Assembly (NCBI GenBank): GCA_043228905.1
Contig: JBHGNT010000021.1
Span: 12,338,001 to 12,402,000, forward strand
Reading direction: 5' to 3'
DNA: 64,000 nucleotides
Source of the DNA: Azolla caroliniana
Taxonomy: Eukaryota; Polypodiophyta
Shown in pieces: positions 62,604-64,000 of this stretch; the first letter of the stretch is position 1, and each line of letters begins with the position of its first letter. Both the position numbers and the translations under genes were made by a program. Below the pieces are notes generated by a model, which saw only the letters and a program-made list of their open reading frames with translations, made no database searches and had not been told where the DNA came from.

Positions 62604-64000
62604 CTGAATATTGTAACTTTTAAGCCTTGGTAAATGCATTTTAATTGGGATTAATAAAACTAGGTTTGCCATTCGTAGCAACAACCTCACAAGTATAAGG
62701 GTTCAATATTGCTAAAATGGAAGGAAGGCGGTTCAACAGATTAAGGAAAGAATAAATGTGGCCAATGCCATATCTACCAAAAACATAAGATCGTGCATCA
62801 TAAATATGAATAGTAAAAGATGAATTACACATCGTCATAAATATGAGTCCTAAAGAAAGCAATAACTCCATATTCAAAACAGTATCATGAAACATGAGTT
62901 ATAGAGATTCCCATCCAAGCCCTCATGAGCCATAAGCATTGTATATATGAAGGTGGGTTTCAACCCATGTCCAAACACTATCATAATTGATGAGGACGAG
63001 ATTCACATCCTTGTCTTTATGAGCCTTGAGCCTTGTATTATTAAAGTTTGCTGAATTGTTTGTTTCATTGAGGCTTTACTGTCCTCTGGAAGTTCCACAG
63101 ACTGGTTTTATTACCCCCATAATCGCATGATTGTGAATGCACAGCTAATGCCTGCTGTGGGTTCGCTGCCATTGCGAACCTGACAGCAGTCAATCCAACC
63201 CAACCCTCATGACTGTTACATTCTACGCTGGCAAAAACTGGGCACAAGGCGGAGAGTCTTGATCCACATCCCATCCAAACAGAGCTCATCACGGCATCAT
63301 TAATTCTCACTTGCTGTCACTGCCATCTTAACCTCTTCAACCAAACTCAGCTCATGAAAATTCTTGATCTACACAAAAGAATTTGGGCAAGGTGAACCAG
63401 AAATAGGTAGAGTCATCTCAAAAGAGGAATTCTTTGTCATATTTTCCTGATATGGATACAAGTTAATGGTAAGTAGATTGCTTGAGGCTTTATTTCCGTA
63501 ACTAAATGAAGAGAAAAAAACACCACATATTTCAATGTGGTTCTTAATACAACCAACCAACACCTTGTTGACCTCAAGGAGTCTTGCATTGGCTAGCCAA
63601 AAGAACAGAAATGCATGTGTGCATGGATACTTCCAACATCTGAAAGCAAATTGCCTGACATGATCTACATGTGTTTGTGACAAAGATAGATAATGTGGGG
63701 GCTGGATGTCTCAAGTGGTTCCATCAAATTTGTAAAATACAAGCCACGAGTCCCTCGGCATCCACTTGGATGAGGTTCCCACGCCAGATAAAGAGAATCC
63801 CATTTGACATTGAACAAACTCAGGTACAAAAAGCCAATGCCAAGGCTCTACAACCACATCATAATATATAAGTAACAACCCAAAGAACATGTGTTTCTAT
63901 CACTACTTGCATAAGAGACAGTAAAAGTTCCCAGAAACACGTATGTTTCTCTATGCTTCACCCTATCTCTTACTTTTCCAAACATTGTTTTCCTGTTTCT
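62604..64000. other. Presumed first intron of the DUF212 gene, nothing else recognised
   Basis: No reading frame here matches the expected N-terminal membrane segment. Short minus-strand frames (62641-62895, 63065-63310, 63369-63683) have no recognisable family. Confidence 0.45.

Noticed and set aside
62641-63683. First exon of the DUF212 gene
   Set aside because: Minus-strand frames here lack the expected membrane helix ending in an FFTTW-like motif, so none was assigned.

Overview
The window is nuclear DNA of a land plant. Two spliced plant genes (an S6 kinase and a DUF212 phosphatase-like gene) sit in a sea of Ty1/copia and Ty3/gypsy LTR retrotransposons. The 4.9 kb intron, the unusual gypsy family and a plastid atpE fragment with fern- or lycophyte-like residues make a seed-free vascular plant possible, but this is a weak guess and the species cannot be named.

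Left block (about 1-33790) is one nest of retroelements that can be peeled apart from flanking repeats and interrupted reading frames. An old plus-strand copia (E; 1440-2405 and about 32200-33790) was hit by a minus-strand copia A (2406-31533). A was hit by a minus-strand copia B (3887-26972), of the same family as E. B was hit by a minus-strand gypsy C (6242-17047) and by a plus-strand copia G (18228-23555, nearly intact). C was hit by D (7228-10742), a plus-strand non-autonomous element carrying only a gag-type ORF. Two solo LTRs sit in A (27670-28019, 28411-29118) and a probable one in B (about 4380-5160). C and D are a related autonomous/non-autonomous pair: homologous Gag, shared LTR motifs, an 18-nt primer site matching tRNA-Trp, and an antisense tRNA-like (A box/B box) sequence inside the LTR.

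Middle block (about 33800-42590) holds a six-exon S6K-type AGC kinase gene on the plus strand (coding 34612-41789, 545 aa predicted). Two AUG-stop minimal uORFs lie upstream. Intron 3 (36071-40992) contains a decayed antisense copia with a gag segment duplicated as a roughly 0.5 kb inverted repeat; one arm carries a plastid atpE fragment.

Right block (about 42590-60390) holds three more minus-strand retroelements. Copia K (42599-54289) has its 5' LTR split by a 9 kb insertion that contains gypsy M (46962-51398) and a hAT transposase relic (51744-53648). Copia L (55225-60390) follows. The last part (61341-62603) is the 3' portion of a minus-strand DUF212 acid phosphatase/vanadium haloperoxidase-related gene whose first exon is not found, probably beyond the window.

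No rRNA gene, CRISPR array or bacterial-style operon was seen. Nearly all long reading frames other than the two host genes belong to mobile elements.
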